From: CAYZJD01 sp964478455
Lineage (GTDB): Bacteria; Acidobacteriota; Terriglobia; Bryobacterales; Bryobacteraceae
NCBI GenBank assembly: GCA_964478455.1
Contig: CAYZJD010000255.1
Span: 1 to 7,037, forward strand
DNA length: 7,037 bases
Direction: 5' to 3'
The notes under the pieces: generated by a model
Database searches by the model: none
Told to the model about the DNA's origin: nothing
Seen by the model: only the letters and a program-made list of their open reading frames with translations
In this document: in pieces, positions 6,032 to 7,037 of the stretch
Layout: each line of letters begins with the position of its first letter
Numbering within the stretch: the first letter of the stretch is position 1
Position numbers and translations under genes: made by a program

Positions 6032-6846
6032 CAGCCTGCCAACCCAGCTTTCCGCAACCTGTCTCGCAGCAGGCCGCCGGCGGTATCGAACTCGAAGCCG
6101 CGCTCCTTCAGCCGCGGCACCAGTTCCGCGACCGCCCCGAGCGTGGACCGGATGTCCGGGTTCGTCGCCAGGCTGCGGCCGTCGTGAAGGCAAATGATGG
6201 CGCCGTTACCGGCCCGTTTGAGAACGTGGTCCGCAACCCGCCGCGAGTCCCACTTCCAGTCTCGACCGATTACCGTCCAATGCACTCCAAGCAGCCCAAG
6301 TTCCTTTTCTATCCGGCGCAGGCCGAACCATCGCACGCCGTAAGGAGGCCGAAACAGAACGGGCCGGACGCTGGTGGCCTCGGCGATCACCCGCCGCCCT
6401 CCCTCCACGTCCGCACGGATGAACACCGCCGTCTTGAAGAGATAACAAGGGTGTCCGTCTCCGTGGTTGCCGATCTCGTGCCCTGCGTCGCGAACCATGC
6501 GGGCGATGTCCGGCCACCGGCGCACGTGGTGACCGCACAAGAAGAACGTCGCCCGCACCTGGTGTGCAGCGAGCGTCTCCAAGAGGCGCGGCGTGGACTC
6601 GCTCGGCCCGTCGTCGAAGGTCAGCGCCACTGCCCTTCTGTCCGACGGCCCCCGCCAGGCCATCCCCAGCGCCGGCCACAGCAGCATCATTCGGATTCTA
6701 GCAGCGATCCATGAATACGGCAGCACAACAGCCTCACCCGCGTTTCCAAGAAGCCGGAAGAACGTTCTCCTGAGCAGGTATCTTCCCACCGCCGATGCGC
6801 ACAGCGCTCCTCCGGCGCAATCGCCGCTCGGGCTCACCTTGCTCAC
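6031..6846 (-). CDS. Polysaccharide deacetylase family protein (NodB/CE4 homology domain)
   Basis: First gene of the three-gene operon. The 271-residue reading uses GTG at 6846. A start at Met53 (ATG at 6690) would still include the whole catalytic domain, and no strong ribosome binding site settles the choice. All five NodB motifs are visible: TFDDGP (76-81) with D78/D79, the metal-binding H128-GDG-H132, FRPPYG (165-170), GRDWKWDS (194-201) and ICLHDG (218-223) with H221. The family removes N- or O-acetyl (or formyl, as in ArnD) groups from sugars using a divalent metal. A hydrophobic stretch at about 38-62, VVLPYSWIAARIRMMLLW and following, may anchor it in the membrane. Coupling to two lipid glycosyltransferases suggests a lipid-bound amino sugar substrate rather than peptidoglycan or chitin. 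The second metal-motif histidine pair lacks the usual Ser/Thr (HGDGH). Confidence 0.9.
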   Translation of the reverse strand: MSKVSPSGDCAGGALCASAVGRYLLRRTFFRLLGNAGEAVVLPYSWIAARIRMMLLWPALGMAWRGPSDRRAVALTFDDGPSESTPRLLETLAAHQVRATFFLCGHHVRRWPDIARMVRDAGHEIGNHGDGHPCYLFKTAVFIRADVEGGRRVIAEATSVRPVLFRPPYGVRWFGLRRIEKELGLLGVHWTVIGRDWKWDSRRVADHVLKRAGNGAIICLHDGRSLATNPDIRSTLGAVAELVPRLKERGFEFDTAGGLLRDRLRKAGLAG

Positions 6847-6883
6847 TTAATGACACCCAAAGGATGACACATCGCAATTGCCG

Positions 6884-6912
6884 TTGACAGCACGGTAGAG
6901 CAACTGTGGAAT
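6884..6912 (+). promoter_or_regulatory. Sigma-70-like promoter for the gene entering at the right edge
   Basis: TTGACA (6884-6889) is a perfect -35 hexamer. At 17-nt spacing it is followed by TGGAAT (6907-6912), matching TATAAT at four of six positions. Transcription would start near 6919, leaving a leader of about 115 nt before the ATG at 7034. The spacer is locally less GC-rich than the coding regions around it. Sequence match only; promoter consensus in this organism is assumed. Confidence 0.45.
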
Positions 6913-6989
6913 CCTGCTCAGGAAGTGTTTTCTCATCGTCATGCCCGACGGGACGCTCTACTCGATGTCGGGTTGGTTAGTCTCGGCGA

Positions 6990-7001
6990 GTAAACGTTTA
7001 C
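6990..7001. promoter_or_regulatory. LacI-family-type operator palindrome
   Basis: GTAAACGTTTAC is a perfect 12-bp palindrome with a central CG, and its core AAACGTTT is the typical half-site arrangement of LacI/GalR-family operators. It lies 32 nt before the ATG at 7034 and about 70 nt downstream of the predicted transcription start, a position where a bound repressor would block elongation or initiation at a second promoter. The regulator is not in the window. Confidence 0.5.
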
Positions 7002-7023
7002 GCATCTCATCGGAATGTTTCAT

Positions 7024-7037
7024 GGAGGTCTCTATGA
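7024..7037 (+). CDS. Start of an unidentified plus-strand gene (ribosome binding site plus first codon)
   Basis: GGAGG (7024-7028) followed after 5 nt by ATG (7034-7036) is an excellent translation start, divergent from the deacetylase operon. Only the first codon is visible, so no product can be given. The same frame is open back to 6899, and in-frame ATGs exist at 6941 and 7022, but these lack a comparable ribosome binding site and the 6941 version would run across the operator palindrome. The start at 7034 is preferred. Confidence 0.55.

Noticed and set aside
6941..7036. In-frame upstream ATG at 6941 as the start of the right-edge gene
   Set aside because: It lacks a good ribosome binding site and would place the operator palindrome inside the coding region. 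The GGAGG before 7034 is much stronger.

Overview
The window is high-GC DNA carrying ordinary bacterial genes. The long TolC-family protein, with its glycine-rich insertion and the segment YLSLQDAIALALENN, resembles proteins I associate with Acidobacteria (Solibacter/Bryobacter type). That taxonomic guess is inference. No tRNA, rRNA, CRISPR array, transposase or phage gene is visible.

Layout, left to right. (1) On the minus strand at the left edge lies the N-terminus of truA (tRNA pseudouridine synthase A), preceded 14 nt upstream by a complete pyrE (orotate phosphoribosyltransferase). Together they look like a housekeeping operon with an extended -10 promoter almost touching the pyrE GTG start. 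(2) A short divergent spacer (741-862) separates pyrE from a plus-strand gene of 654 codons for a TolC-like outer-membrane efflux protein. No inner-membrane pump or adaptor gene is present. (3) A gene-free convergent spacer (2828-3149) begins with a perfect 27-nt inverted repeat built from short CGCAGAGG-like units. A degenerate relative of this repeat lies upstream of the TolC gene, so the gene is bracketed by two members of one repeat family. (4) The right half is a tight minus-strand operon of three genes, transcribed in this order: NodB-type polysaccharide deacetylase, ArnT-like polytopic GT-C glycosyltransferase, and a GT21/HpnI-like membrane glycosyltransferase. Start and stop codons overlap at both junctions (TGATG and ATGA). 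(5) The right edge (6847-7037) is a divergent regulatory region. It holds a good plus-strand promoter, a perfect 12-bp palindrome of LacI-family operator type, and a strong ribosome binding site leading into a gene that begins at the last four bases.

The most interesting unit is the three-gene glycolipid cassette. A lipid-directed glycosyltransferase, a sugar N-deacetylase and a polyprenyl-phosphate-sugar-dependent transferase are translationally coupled. This suggests stepwise building and modification of a membrane lipid head group. The logic recalls ArnC/ArnD/ArnT (lipid A aminoarabinose) and HpnI/HpnK (hopanoid glucosamine), but the combination matches neither. The substrate cannot be told from sequence alone.
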